DNA from: Candidatus Nitrospira neomarina
Lineage (GTDB): Bacteria; Nitrospirota; Nitrospiria; Nitrospirales; UBA8639
DNA length: 64,000 nt
NCBI RefSeq assembly: GCF_032051675.1
Contig: NZ_CP116968.1
Coordinates: forward strand, 3,465,001 to 3,529,000
Direction: 5' to 3'
In this document: one piece after another, positions 47,417 to 57,164 of the stretch
How the letters are laid out: every line of letters begins with the position of its first letter
How positions within the stretch are numbered: position 1 is the first letter of the stretch
The notes under the pieces: model-generated
Database searches by the model: none
What the model saw: only the letters and a program-made list of their open reading frames with translations
What the model was told of the DNA's origin: nothing
Program-made: the position numbers and the translations under genes

Positions 47417-47503
47417 ACCCGGTCCCTCGGATCGACAATTTTCCGGGGATTTTTATTTTGTTTCAATCTTGTTTCTTGGCTCTCGAAAGGTAGGAGCTCT
47501 CCC

Positions 47504-47956
47504 ATGAAACGATATGACTTAGAGCAGGATCTACACGAGCATATTCCGCTCTCACGCGCCATGGGCGTTGAAGTCATTGAGGTCGGCTGGAATGGGGTCA
47601 CTTTGCGCGCTCCTCTTGCTCCCAATATCAATCATCGGGAAACCGTGTTTGGCGGGAGCGCCTCGGCCGTGGCCATCCTGGCAGCCTGGTCCATTTTGTC
47701 TATTCGACTACATCAGGAACACGTGAAGTGTCGTCTGGTGATTCAGCGAAACACGATGACCTATGAACGTCCCATTGTGAGTACCTTTGAGGCCTCTTCC
47801 ACCATTCAAGACTCACTGCCCTGGGAGAAGTTTCTACGCACATTTACACGGAAGAATATAGCGAGAATCAGCGTCGCGGCCACACTAAGCTGCAACGAAG
47901 AACAGGTCGGAAGATTCGAAGGGGATTTCGTGGCTTTAACGATGAAACAAGACTAA
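47504..47956 (+). CDS. YiiD C-terminal-like thioesterase
   Basis: A 150-residue hot-dog-fold protein: HEHIPLSRAMGVEVIEVGWNGVTLRAPL, followed by NHRETVFGGSASAVAILAAWSIL, the conserved core of the YiiD_C putative thioesterase family. It should hydrolyse acyl-CoA or acyl-ACP thioesters. GGAG precedes the ATG with good spacing. It stands alone in this accessory stretch. Confidence 0.85.
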   Translation: MKRYDLEQDLHEHIPLSRAMGVEVIEVGWNGVTLRAPLAPNINHRETVFGGSASAVAILAAWSILSIRLHQEHVKCRLVIQRNTMTYERPIVSTFEASSTIQDSLPWEKFLRTFTRKNIARISVAATLSCNEEQVGRFEGDFVALTMKQD

Positions 47957-48067
47957 TGGCAGGCTCTATGGACCATGACTATAATGGGACCGCAAATTGG
48001 AAACCATCCGCATCTTTTTAAGGAAGAGGGTTTGTCCAAACCTGGGCGAGAAATAGTCTGCTCAATT

Positions 48068-48430
48068 TCGGTACCGGTTACCCCATGACATTCTGAATCT
48101 ATTGCCTGTTAAGCCGTCGCATAGGCTGGCTTTCCTGCATCTCTCTGGGTCATGCTTCGCATGCGTATCATCCCGATGATTTCCTTGAGTGTTTTACCGG
48201 CCACTTCATTAGAGACCTGACAGGTGCCCGCATTCCGGTGCCCCCCGCCGCCATACGCCAGGCAGAGTTCTTCGATATTGACCATTGAACTCCGGTTGAC
48301 GATCGACGCGCCAATTGCGAACACGGTGATTTGTTGTTTCAACCCCCACATCACATGGATGAACAAATTGCAGTCCGGATACAGGGCATAAATCATAAAC
48401 CGGTTGACGGCATAGAAGGATCCTCATCGC
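48068..48430. repeat. Direct repeat, copy 1 (DHH 3' end)
   Basis: About 360 bp starting TCGGTACCGGTTACCCCATG and ending just after ACGGCATAGA. It matches 52511-52875 with about a dozen substitutions and no long gap. The two copies flank the SGNH hydrolase and the GT2 gene, about 4.4 kb apart and in the same orientation. Confidence 0.9.
48109..48420 (-). pseudogene. Truncated DHH phosphoesterase, DHHA1 part only
   Basis: The frame encodes the last 100 residues of the intact DHH protein (VNRFMIYALYPDCNLFIHVM through AYGGGGHRNAGTCQVSN to KPAYATA). It lacks the whole DHH catalytic domain and a translation start. The break falls at 48418-48420, where homology to the intact gene ends inside the repeat. 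Confidence 0.9.
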
Positions 48431-48462
48431 ATTGTGTGAATTTCAGAAAATTGGCGGAATGA

Positions 48463-49686
48463 TTACGGCTTGGGCTTCGCTTGATTGAATGTCAATGAAT
48501 CGCAGGGATCATCCTTAAAAGCCTCGGCGAGATATTTCCCGATCAAGTAATGGGCTCTGGCATTCGGATGTGGATCATAAGGGGAAAGAGTATACAAGTC
48601 CTGATTCCCTTGAATATCCGGTATGATCTGGGAAATGTTAATGAGCCGAAACCGATTGTCTTTAAATTTTTCTATAATCTGATCCGTCAAAATATTCCCG
48701 CTTCCCTTATCCCAAAACAGCACGTAAAACGGTGCGTGAAGGTTACCTTCAATCGTACGACGGCTTTGTTCTACCACACCAAGATAGAGAGGAATGTCTC
48801 TGGGATCAAATGCATGCATTTGAATGACACGTTTCTGAATAAAACCATACAGTGCACTATGACGAACAAGGTCGTAGAATATTTTGTACCATTTACCATG
48901 GAACGGACCTTGGTACCTCACTGATCCATCTGGCATGAGAGTATAGCGAGGGCCATAGTGATCCCAAAATGTATTTCCTGCCACGCGATCCACATGACTT
49001 TGGATCCCCTGATAAATCACGAGATGCACAGGACCATCCACAATCGCTTTGAGTCGTTCCGTTTCCAACGCTCGTAGCATTTGATGAGGTCCATAACCAT
49101 GAAACCCTAAATTGTAGACGTTGAATTTTCCGTCGCCTTCTTTTGCAAAAAAATACGGCATGGTCTCCTGATCGCCTACGCCTTCTCCAAACGTGTAGGA
49201 CCCACCAAAAAAAACCACATTACAACTTTCGGCACGCTTCTTTTGGGGCGTTTCGCGAATTCTCTGTGGGGTAATGGCATATGTTTGGCTATACACGAGA
49301 TGAGCTCCCTGGTATTTCTGAACAGAAAAATTCCCCGGATTTGGTTCATACCCTAAATCACCATCTTCCCCGTCACTACGAAAGTAGGAGGTCGTGTACT
49401 CTCCAGAATAGGACTCTTCTGTCCGATTAAGTAGGAGACAAAGGATTTCTCCAATAGCCAAACAGGCAAAGACACTCAACAAGATGAGGATCACATTTTT
49501 CCAATGTGGCGGTCGAACCCAGGCAACAAGTATCCCTGCGATGAGAGTTCCTAGACCAAAAATTAATGAGAACACCGCTCCCTTTCCCACGAGGAAAAAG
49601 AGAATTCCACCCGCACTGATCGTGATGAACAGCAACCTCAATTGGATTGATTGATACCACGTATTTGAAATGGATCCAGACAACAT
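48463..49686 (-). CDS. Membrane-anchored SGNH/GDSL-like hydrolase
   Basis: A 407-residue protein. Three hydrophobic helices occupy residues about 15-95 (GGILFFLVGKGAVFSLIFGLG and VILILLSVFACLAIGEILCLLL). The periplasmic part has NVVFFGGSYTFGEGVGD, the nucleophile block with Ser after GG, NLGFHGYGPHQML and the C-terminal DPHPNARAHYLIG, matching the Asp-x-x-His catalytic pair. This is an SGNH-fold acyl-ester hydrolase or O-acetyltransferase partner. No ribosome site is evident before the ATG. It is divergent from the GT2 gene, so it may modify the sugar polymer that gene makes. Confidence 0.85.
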   Translation of the reverse strand: MLSGSISNTWYQSIQLRLLFITISAGGILFFLVGKGAVFSLIFGLGTLIAGILVAWVRPPHWKNVILILLSVFACLAIGEILCLLLNRTEESYSGEYTTSYFRSDGEDGDLGYEPNPGNFSVQKYQGAHLVYSQTYAITPQRIRETPQKKRAESCNVVFFGGSYTFGEGVGDQETMPYFFAKEGDGKFNVYNLGFHGYGPHQMLRALETERLKAIVDGPVHLVIYQGIQSHVDRVAGNTFWDHYGPRYTLMPDGSVRYQGPFHGKWYKIFYDLVRHSALYGFIQKRVIQMHAFDPRDIPLYLGVVEQSRRTIEGNLHAPFYVLFWDKGSGNILTDQIIEKFKDNRFRLINISQIIPDIQGNQDLYTLSPYDPHPNARAHYLIGKYLAEAFKDDPCDSLTFNQAKPKP

Positions 49687-50249
49687 TAAATTTGTTGTAC
49701 TAAGAATGAGGGAAGTTCAATTGTCAACGTATTGACACAACACGAGGAGTCACAGGCTTTCAGCTGTGAAGGGATTGCCCCTGACCATAACACCCTTAAT
49801 GTATATTGGCAGGTGAATTCGAGTTGTCAATGCAACGCTCTATAATTTCTCAGGCCCTTCCATGACTGGTGCTTTAAGAATTGGAGGTACACCTGTCCGG
49901 CGACCAGGACTGGTAATCCCGGAATTGGCGCTCATCAAAGTCCTTAAAGTTTGGCCTATATGTTTCCGATTTCCGGGAACTAATAGGGAAGGAACCAGTT
50001 GGTGGGATTGCCCCATTCTACTCATTTCTCTTTATGCCTCTCAAAATTTATGAGTCAAAGGAAAGATAGTTAGAAACATAATTTCCTTTCAGGCCATATG
50101 AGTTAAAACGAGGCATTTGTGTGAGCTAGAAAATCATTCTAAGTCTAAAGGGAAACCATTTTTACAACAGGCAATTTAAGAATCTGTCACTGCTCAGGCG
50201 GTTTTCTTTTGTCAGAAGGAATTCCCAATTTTTCAGACATTTCACCCCT
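49687..50249. other. Intergenic region between the SGNH hydrolase and the glycosyltransferase
   Basis: Divergent promoters are expected. A TATAAT at 49851-49856 lacks a well-placed -35. I see no reading frame with a ribosome site. Confidence 0.4.
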
Positions 50250-51812
50250 TTGGGGGGTTGGCCAGTGGGAGGAACACTTATTGTTAGCATAGCAGCCACG
50301 TTAGCCTTTTTTGTCCAGGTTGTTTGCGGTGTCTTCCTCTTGGGACTGACCCTCTATTATGTATTTCTGATCGCATTGTATAGACAAAATCACGGCTTGG
50401 ACCCTGCACCCCTCTGTCGTTTTGAAGAGAGCGCACTCCCATGTGTCACGATACAGCTTCCAATTCGAAACGAAGGTCAACTGGCTGTGCGCGTCATCCG
50501 GCATGCGGTGGCACTGGATTATCCAAGTGACCGACTTGAAATCCAAGTCCTTGACGATTCCGATGATGAAACATCAACAATTATTCAACGGGAGGTGGAC
50601 CGCTTGCGTCAGCAGCAGGCAGGGCTGGATATCAATGTGATCAGACGAACAACACGGGAAGGATTCAAGGCCGGTAATCTCAAGAACGGCTTTCCTATGG
50701 CAAAAGGAGAAATGTTGGCCATATTTGATGCCGATTTTCTCATACCGACAGATTTTCTTCGGCGAACCGTTCATTTTTTCACGGACCCCCTGGTCGGTAT
50801 TGTCCAAGCCCGATGGTCTTACATGAATCGAGGAACGTCCTGTTTCACGGAATTTCAAGCCACAAAACTGGACACACACCAGATGTTCGAGCAGGCCGCA
50901 CGGGCTCGCGCCGGGCTATGGATTCATTTCCACGGAAGCGCAGGGATCATTCGCAAATCAGCGGTTGAGGACGCAGGTGGGTGGAATTGTCTATCCGAAG
51001 TCGAAGATGTCGAGTTCAGTATCCGCGCCAATATCAAGAAGTGGAAGCTTGTTTACCTTGACCAGTTCAAGGTGCCATCAGAGGTTCCGGAAACCCTCAC
51101 CGGATTCCTGGTTCAACAGATGCGGTGGAAGAGAGGATGGATACGAGTCCTAAAATATTATGCCGGGGACATCTGGAAAAGTGATTTTCCTCTTGCGATT
51201 CGTCTCGATCTTTTGGTGCGCCTGTTCGGTAGTTTTGGGCCAGCACTCTCTCTGCCCTTCACCTTAGGTGCACTCCCGGCATTCCTGATAAGTGCTCGGT
51301 ATGGTCTTCAATGGTTCGTTTATTTGGAATTCTCACTGCTGCTCATTTGCTCTCTTTGTATACGATTGGCTGAAGGACACTATGTGACAGGGAACATCGA
51401 TTCGGAATTTCCGGTGCGGAAATTCCGACTCTCTTCCCTTATCCCAATTGGGTTTGTTGTGAATCTCGGAATGATGTGGGTCCAAACCCAGAGCACTCTT
51501 GAAGGTCTCGGAAATGTCCAGAGTTGGGACGTCACACCAAAATCCCATAAACATCTGGTTCAACAAAAAGTTCCCCTGCCTGGCTATATTGTCGGAACAG
51601 TCCTCATGTGTATATATGCAACGGCGTTTTCTGTTTGGTCCTTTTGGACGGGGCACTTCCTGGCAAGTGGATTCTATATGCTGACAATGGTGGGAGCCGG
51701 CTGGATAACCATGTCATTCTTGCTTGAACGGGTCTCATCCAAGAGATCGCTCTCCGAATCTTTCCTGGAGGTGAAGCCTCGTAACTATAAAAGCGCTATG
51801 CATACAGATTGA
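50250..51812 (+). CDS. Family 2 processive glycosyltransferase (cellulose-synthase-like)
   Basis: A 520-residue membrane GT2. One or two TM helices precede the cytosolic domain. DDSDDET (nucleotide binding), DADF (D,xD metal site), EVEDVEFSIRA (catalytic TED equivalent) and VQQMRWKRGW (QxxRW) give the full D,D,D,QxxRW set of processive synthases. Four further TM helices follow. It resembles the CslA/glucomannan-type branch of bacterial synthases as much as BcsA; no PilZ domain is visible. The TTG start at 50250 is uncertain; a GTG at 50265 follows GGGGGG. Confidence 0.9.
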   Translation: MGGWPVGGTLIVSIAATLAFFVQVVCGVFLLGLTLYYVFLIALYRQNHGLDPAPLCRFEESALPCVTIQLPIRNEGQLAVRVIRHAVALDYPSDRLEIQVLDDSDDETSTIIQREVDRLRQQQAGLDINVIRRTTREGFKAGNLKNGFPMAKGEMLAIFDADFLIPTDFLRRTVHFFTDPLVGIVQARWSYMNRGTSCFTEFQATKLDTHQMFEQAARARAGLWIHFHGSAGIIRKSAVEDAGGWNCLSEVEDVEFSIRANIKKWKLVYLDQFKVPSEVPETLTGFLVQQMRWKRGWIRVLKYYAGDIWKSDFPLAIRLDLLVRLFGSFGPALSLPFTLGALPAFLISARYGLQWFVYLEFSLLLICSLCIRLAEGHYVTGNIDSEFPVRKFRLSSLIPIGFVVNLGMMWVQTQSTLEGLGNVQSWDVTPKSHKHLVQQKVPLPGYIVGTVLMCIYATAFSVWSFWTGHFLASGFYMLTMVGAGWITMSFLLERVSSKRSLSESFLEVKPRNYKSAMHTD

Positions 51813-51909
51813 ACCTGCGACCAAATTCGCAAGAAAGACCTAATCGTTCCAATCGATCCCTTGCTGCACAATTTTTGTGGATGGAGTTAAAGAAATTGCT
51901 TTAGAAGTC

Positions 51910-52141
51910 ATGCAACACACTACGCACCTTGCGATGGAAGCGATTACGAACGGGATCGGGATCAGACAAGACGAAAGGTAAATAGTTTCAGCATTGCGGC
52001 CACCAATCCGAAATTGTACCAGGGAAGTAATGCTTCGCGCTTTAGATAAGATCTCTAGTATGGATTCAATGTGGTTCCGGCACCGGCGGGCCCCCCGAAC
52101 TCTTCGACCTCAATCCGGTCCCTTCCGTATCAAAAAGATGG
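51910..52141 (+). pseudogene. Relic of the sigma-54 activator (AAA+ end and Fis HTH)
   Basis: Three blocks match the intact activator in order. ATGCAACACACTACGCACC corresponds to its MQSKLLRV part. GCATTGCGGCCACCAATCCG at about 51992 matches the sensor-I ATNRKL part. GGCACCGGCGGGCCCCCCGA and TATCAAAAAGATGGG (about 52078-52141) match its Fis HTH. Frames shift between blocks. The rest of 51813-52551 shows no gene; a short frame at 52253 is not convincing. Confidence 0.7.
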
Positions 52142-52510
52142 GAGATTCCATTTTCGAGTCTAGAAAAAGAATTAACGTGCCCTCAATTCTTCCCCAGCGT
52201 AATCAAGGAGGGGTAGTTCTAGTTCAGGAGAATTAGGAGGCCGTACCAATAATGCCAGCTGATGAAATGGAAGAAGCGTTTTTTTGGGTGGTTTTTCGGC
52301 ATGTCGTTCTTTTCTCGGGGCTATTGCGGGACTTAGTCTGTTTTTAAATAGGCCTTTCCGTGATTAAATTGGTCACGATTGGTAAATATCCAGAAGGAAA
52401 ATCCGCTGTGACTCAAGAAATTATCACCTACAGGTGGGTCTCCTTACCTTCTTTTTGGAATAATGATGCTAACAGGATTTGGCGCTAAGGAACGCTTGGG
52501 GAAGGTGGCC

Positions 52511-52875
52511 TCGGTACCGGTTACCCCATGACAGTCTGAATCTATTGCCTGTTAAGCCGTCGCATAGGCTGGTTTTCCTGCATCTCTCTGGGTCATGCTT
52601 CGCATGCGTATCATTCCAATGATTTCTTTGAGTGTTTTACCGGCCACTTCATTAGAGACCTGACAGGTGCCCGCATTCCGGTGCCCCCCGCCGCCATACG
52701 CCAGGCAGAGTTCTCCGATATTGACCGTTGAACTCCGGTTGACGATCGACGCTCCAATGGCGAACACGGTGTTTTGTTGTTTCAACCCCCACATCACATG
52801 GATGGACAGATTGCAGTCCGGATACAGGGCATAAATCATAAACCGGTTGACGGCATAGATCGTCTCCTCATCCCG
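52511..52875. repeat. Direct repeat, copy 2 (DHH 3' end)
   Basis: Counterpart of 48068-48430. It starts at TCGGTACCGGTTACCCCATG and covers the 3' flank and the last 105 codons of the intact DHH gene. Confidence 0.9.
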
Positions 52876-53526
52876 CAAGTCCAGCACGACCAGATTATTA
52901 TGGACGGTCGAGCATCGTTGGATTTGTTCCTTCGCCAACTCGGCATGTTTATGGAAGAGCTGCACCCGCTCTTGCACGTCCGGCAGGGCAATGATTTCAT
53001 TGATACTGAGGCTGATACATTTTTCGATGAGTTCCATCATCAACTGGTAATTGGAAATACGAAATTCCTTAAAGCGTCCAAGTCCGGTACGCGCATCCAT
53101 AATGAAATTCATCAAAGCCCAGCCGGTCGGGTTGAGGATTTCGTTGATATCGTATTTGGCCGAATCGCCTTTATCGACTGCGGCCATCATCTCATTCCAT
53201 GCGGCCGGAAATGTCTTTTCACCACCGTAATACCGATAAACCACCCGCGAAGCCGATGGAGCCTTCGGATCGATGATATGGTTACTCCGTTCACCCTTAT
53301 TTCGAATAGTTTCACTCAGATGATGATCAAACGCGAGATGGACGCCCTCAACATACGGAAGATTGGTGGTGATATCCTTGGCGGAGATCGCCACTTTGCC
53401 ATCCTGCATATCCTTTGGATGGACAAATTTGATGTCCTCAATAATTCCCACCTTCTTCAGCAGAACCGCACAGACCAGTCCGTCAAAATCACTGCGGGTC
53501 ACTAATCGAAATTTTTCAGTAGCCAT
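52552..53526 (-). CDS. DHH-family phosphoesterase (exopolyphosphatase-like)
   Basis: A 324-residue DHH/DHHA1 protein: TRSDFDGLVCAVLLKK (motif I), LAFDHHLSET (DHH motif) and IIDPKAPSASRVVYRYYGGEK, then a helical middle and the DHHA1 signature CLAYGGGGHRNAG. It is a different branch from the DHH protein at 141-1031. Family members hydrolyse polyphosphate, nanoRNA or cyclic dinucleotides. GAGGA precedes the ATG. Two defective copies of its C-terminus lie at 45253-45475 and 48109-48420. Confidence 0.9.
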   Translation of the reverse strand: MATEKFRLVTRSDFDGLVCAVLLKKVGIIEDIKFVHPKDMQDGKVAISAKDITTNLPYVEGVHLAFDHHLSETIRNKGERSNHIIDPKAPSASRVVYRYYGGEKTFPAAWNEMMAAVDKGDSAKYDINEILNPTGWALMNFIMDARTGLGRFKEFRISNYQLMMELIEKCISLSINEIIALPDVQERVQLFHKHAELAKEQIQRCSTVHNNLVVLDLRDEETIYAVNRFMIYALYPDCNLSIHVMWGLKQQNTVFAIGASIVNRSSTVNIGELCLAYGGGGHRNAGTCQVSNEVAGKTLKEIIGMIRMRSMTQRDAGKPAYATA

Positions 53527-53747
53527 AAGATTTGATCCTCAAAGGGAAGCAAGGTGGATAAGGAAATGCCGCGAGCGTGTTCATAAATGACGATGGTTTA
53601 AGCATGGCGTCCTTAGGCTGAACGGCCAAGGCCTACTCATATTTTCGGCCAAAAGGTTCAGATCTTAAGGAAATATGACTTTCGTGTTTGACTTTTTCGC
53701 CAGAAATAGGAAGCCCGTCGCTCTTTTTCTCGCATTTAGAGGAGTCG

Positions 53748-54014
53748 ATGCCCTTGCCCCAAATCCAGTTGTTGTCCCAGATCAACCAGGTTCGCGATCT
53801 CTATATACAGGCGATGAAATTCGGTGACGCAGGCGAACGCATGGATTTCATTTATTTCTTTGAAGAATGGCCTGATAGAACCTACCTGGACGTTGTCCAT
53901 TGTTGGCATGGTCCAGGCCATGGCCCTTTTTCCCCCACACAAAAACCGTACAAAAGAGTTCTGGATGACACCGGTCATATGAGACTTTATCCTGATAGGA
54001 TCCTGCTGCTATAG
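53748..54014 (+). CDS. Hypothetical protein, 88 aa
   Basis: A small soluble protein with aromatic and His residues (VVHCWHGPGHGPF) and an acidic start. GAGGAG lies three bases before the ATG at 53748, which supports translation from there rather than from the longer frame at 53688. No family was recognised. Confidence 0.6.
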   Translation: MPLPQIQLLSQINQVRDLYIQAMKFGDAGERMDFIYFFEEWPDRTYLDVVHCWHGPGHGPFSPTQKPYKRVLDDTGHMRLYPDRILLL

Positions 54015-54168
54015 GTAAAGGGCACTCCAATCGTCAGACACATATCTTTACATGACAGAACACATCAGCAGATGTACGTTCCTCTCAATCCGGTCATCCG
54101 AGAGATGGGGGAGCATCAAATAGAGCTAGCCCGATCGAAAACAACTGAAGACGGAGAACGGTTAGACC

Positions 54169-55362
54169 ATGATAGCGATTACCTGGTGGATGGGCATGAT
54201 CACATTGGTGACATACTTGATCACGATGACTCAGGCCCTTGCAGAGGAACCTGAGCGTCTGCCCCGAAAAAAGGAACTGTCGCAGAATGTTGCGGCCCAG
54301 CTACCGAAAGCCCGGTCGCCACAATGGCACTACGGCGGGTTTGTGGATCTTGGATATTCACATGACTTTAATTTTCCCGACAATCACCTCTTTCGCAATC
54401 GCGGTACCACGCCCCGAGTCAACGAGCTCGAACTCAACATGGGCGGTGCCTATATTAGGAAGAGTGCGTCCGAGCAGTCCCGATGGGGTGCAGAGCTATT
54501 GGGGCAGGGCGGACAGGATTCCAAAGATTTCGGGTTCGGGACCAACCTTCCTCATGTTCCCGGGTCCGATGTCTGGCGTCACTTCGGTCGCGCGAATCTC
54601 TCCTACCTGGCTCCGGTCGGCAACGGCTTGACGATTCAGGCCGGACTCTTTAACAGCCTCATCGGTTATGAATCCCTGTACGCCAAGGATAATTTTAACT
54701 ATACGCGCTCCTGGGTAGCCGATTATTCACCGTACCTCATGTTCGGGGCGAATGCGGTCTATCCGTTCAACGACCGGTGGACCGGTGCGGTCTTCGTCAT
54801 CAATGAATATTTCCATCTACAAAACGCCAACGATCTGCCGAGTTATGGAGCCCAGGCGACATACACACCCAATCGCTCCTGGACGATAAAAGAAACCATC
54901 TACTATGGGCCTGATCAATCGAACACGTCACTGGAATTCTGGCGATTCTTTTCAGACACCATCGTTGAATGGAAAGGCAAACAGGTCACCATTGCGGGCC
55001 AGTACCAGATGGGAACCCAAAAAAATGCCTCGGTTCCTGGCAATCCCCGATTAATTTATATGGGAGCAGCGCTCCATACGCGCTGGCACATCACCAAACC
55101 ATGGTTTGTCGCGCTTCGACCGGAGCTCTATTCGGACCCGAATGGTCTTATAACCGGCTTTGAACAATTCATCTGGGCGGTCACCGCCACTTCGGAATAC
55201 CGGCTTCCCTATGAATGGACCAATTCCATCTTCCGGATCGAATACCGCCATGACAACTCTACGGGTTCCGGTGGCGGGTTTTTCAAGGGTGAGCAAAACA
55301 CTCTGACGCCTTCCCAGAACTTATTGATATTCTCGGTCATTTGGACCTTCGACTCCCCCTGA
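54169..55362 (+). CDS. Outer-membrane beta-barrel porin (BBP2/OmpL-like)
   Basis: A 397-residue protein with a signal peptide (WWMGMITLVTYLITMTQALA) and a barrel built of alternating polar/aromatic strands. WHYGGFVDLGYSHDFN and the NxxELNxGGAYI start are typical of the putative beta-barrel porin-2 family. FRIEYRHDNSTG and LIFSVIWTF at the end give the aromatic-terminated last strand. It probably allows solute diffusion through the outer membrane. No strong ribosome site is seen. It follows the small hypothetical gene. Confidence 0.85.
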   Translation: MIAITWWMGMITLVTYLITMTQALAEEPERLPRKKELSQNVAAQLPKARSPQWHYGGFVDLGYSHDFNFPDNHLFRNRGTTPRVNELELNMGGAYIRKSASEQSRWGAELLGQGGQDSKDFGFGTNLPHVPGSDVWRHFGRANLSYLAPVGNGLTIQAGLFNSLIGYESLYAKDNFNYTRSWVADYSPYLMFGANAVYPFNDRWTGAVFVINEYFHLQNANDLPSYGAQATYTPNRSWTIKETIYYGPDQSNTSLEFWRFFSDTIVEWKGKQVTIAGQYQMGTQKNASVPGNPRLIYMGAALHTRWHITKPWFVALRPELYSDPNGLITGFEQFIWAVTATSEYRLPYEWTNSIFRIEYRHDNSTGSGGGFFKGEQNTLTPSQNLLIFSVIWTFDSP

Positions 55363-55759
55363 CAGGGAATTCCAAGCTGAGCCTGGATGAAGATGAGGAT
55401 GCGAAATTTCCCGGCAAGAACAGGTTCACAAAAGACACCTTGACTGAAATGGCGTCACAGGGATCATGGCAGGAAACCCACATGGAAACGATCACGGTTT
55501 TTTCCCTTCAGGTGATAGGATAGAAGGAAAACGGAAAACTGGTTATTGTGGAAATTTCTCATAGACAACTGTCCACGATGTAACCACTTGTCGATCTCCC
55601 TCCAGCTGTTGACTGATTTTCATTTCTCCTAAGAATTCAAGCGTTTAAACTCAGAAGGGTTGGGAAAGGGTTCTCCCGCCGATTGGCATCATGATTGCTC
55701 CTTTACCTCACCAAGGCAAAAGAAAATTATTTACACATCCAATCAAGTGAGGCACTGAC
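55363..55759. other. Intergenic region after the porin gene
   Basis: No convincing gene or terminator. A short frame overlapping the porin 3' end is a shadow. Confidence 0.4.
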
Positions 55760-55918
55760 ATGACATGGTCCTTGGTTATAACCATTAGTCTCACCATTGT
55801 GATCACGTTACTCGCCATGGGTTGGATTTGGGCGGAGAACAAACCCCCAACTCGAACTAAAGCGAGGACCAAAGCGTCAAATGATTACTTCCAAAATGAA
55901 GGAATAGAAGAAGAATAA
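55760..55918 (+). CDS. Small single-pass membrane protein, 52 aa
   Basis: The sequence begins TWSLVITISLTIVITLLAMG after the initial Met, one transmembrane helix with a Trp at each end, followed by a basic patch and an acidic tail (FQNEGIEEE). GTGAGG lies eight bases upstream of the ATG. Such proteins often act as small subunits of membrane complexes; its partner is not apparent. Confidence 0.55.
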   Translation: MTWSLVITISLTIVITLLAMGWIWAENKPPTRTKARTKASNDYFQNEGIEEE

Positions 55919-55939
55919 ACAATGGAAGTAGCGAGACTT

Positions 55940-56200
55940 CAAGGTTATCCATATGTTCCCTGATGGGGCAATTAGTTTCCTGAATCTCATACAAGGTTTC
56001 GATCAACTCGTCGGGGTCGGACCTGTTGAGGGATGTGTTGGAAATACCTATTATGGACCTTACCGTCCGGACAGATTGCAAACATTCCAGGTTCTGGAAA
56101 AGGTGTATCCGTTCCTTCGGGAGATCGCGGGCGAGAGATTTACACCCCAAGTATCCGATTCCATCACAGATGATCACCGGAGAATTAGAATCAAACTTTT
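55940..56200 (-). pseudogene. Decayed copy of the redoxin C-terminus
   Basis: Read on the minus strand it gives GISNTSLNRSDPDELIETLY and EIQETNCPIR, against [20 protein letters not shown] and [10 protein letters not shown] of the intact redoxin at 45478-46005. Similarity continues through the GMFAVN part in a shifted frame. The N-terminal half with the Cys site is absent. The rest of 55919-56355 is empty. Confidence 0.8.
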
Positions 56201-56355
56201 ATCGCCTAGCCAGGATACGGAACGAAAGATTCTGGATGTCAAATTTGAATAAAGGCTCAATGGCCCATACCAGGATGCGTATGGACCATCATGCACAATT
56301 TAATATTAGTAATCCGGCTTCCCCATGAAAGCCTGAAAGATCCCCGTTAACGTCC

Positions 56356-56688
56356 TTACGGAGATTTTGCCTGCTCAGCATGAGCCTTCGCCATCTTTTC
56401 CGCAACTTCCGCAGCTTTATTGTAATGGTCCCTTAAATTCTTGGCATGTTCCACAAGGCTTGATTCATGCCCTTCTTTGGGGGTCCCCAAGAACTCATAT
56501 TCTTTTTCAATTTGGCGCATTTCTTCTGCCCTCTCATGAAGATCACTCGCTTCTTTCTGGTACCAATCCGCTAAACGCGCATGGTCATTTTGTTTCACCA
56601 TATTGCTTGGCGGACTGAATGCGCACCCGACCATCAGGGCCATCATTGTGGTCGCAAGCACCAATTTCCAGTTTCCTTGAATGTTCAT
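56356..56688 (-). CDS. Small lipoprotein, helical, 110 aa
   Basis: The signal peptide with the lipobox MVGC (ALMVGCAFSPP) is followed by a helical, His/Glu/Lys-rich mature domain (WYQKEASDLHERAEEM and YNKAAEVAEKMAKAHAE) likely to be coiled coil in the periplasm. GGAGGAGGG precedes the ATG. No family name is known to me. Confidence 0.8.
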   Translation of the reverse strand: MNIQGNWKLVLATTMMALMVGCAFSPPSNMVKQNDHARLADWYQKEASDLHERAEEMRQIEKEYEFLGTPKEGHESSLVEHAKNLRDHYNKAAEVAEKMAKAHAEQAKSP

Positions 56689-57164
56689 ACCCTCCTCCTG
56701 TGTGATGAATGATTATTGGTTATCCATCTACTTTTCCTATGCCATCATCTGGTAAGGAATGGGTTGTCAAAAAAGAATCTCAACGGTCTACCTCAAGATC
56801 GGCATGCTACTTTAGGATATCTCCAAAAAGCATTCACAATACTTCGCTAGAAAAAGGTCTATCGGAATCCTCTCCGATTTCCTTCCTGAAATAAAAACCA
56901 ATCGGCGGGAGAATGAACTATTTTTACAGAGACCTCGCTATCCCCCGCTCTCACAAATTTCAGTATGGCCTTCGTGGGTTTGCTTAGAGAGATCCGCGCA
57001 GACATTCACAGCCTCTTTTGATATCTCGGTGAAAGATTTGATATCCGAATCTCACCTCATATTGCACATCTTTAACCAACTTCATATACACATCGCAATG
57101 CTAAAAATGGATGACTATCTTTTCACCCTATTCGGCATGACAGAATGTGCCTTTTTTATGGGAT
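56689..57164. other. Intergenic region before the MBL-fold pseudogene
   Basis: Nothing convincing on either strand. Confidence 0.4.

Noticed and set aside
49834..49856. TTGTCA...TATAAT as a promoter upstream of the glycosyltransferase
   Set aside because: The spacer is only about 11 bp, too short for sigma-70.
52774..53505. A 243-residue open frame antisense to the DHH gene
   Set aside because: The sense frame carries all DHH and DHHA1 motifs, so this is a mirror artefact.
54072..54254. A 60-residue Asp/His-rich frame that recalls the DYLVDGH motif of the His-rich protein
   Set aside because: It overlaps the porin signal peptide in another frame and lacks the repeated Cys/His pattern; chance resemblance is likely.
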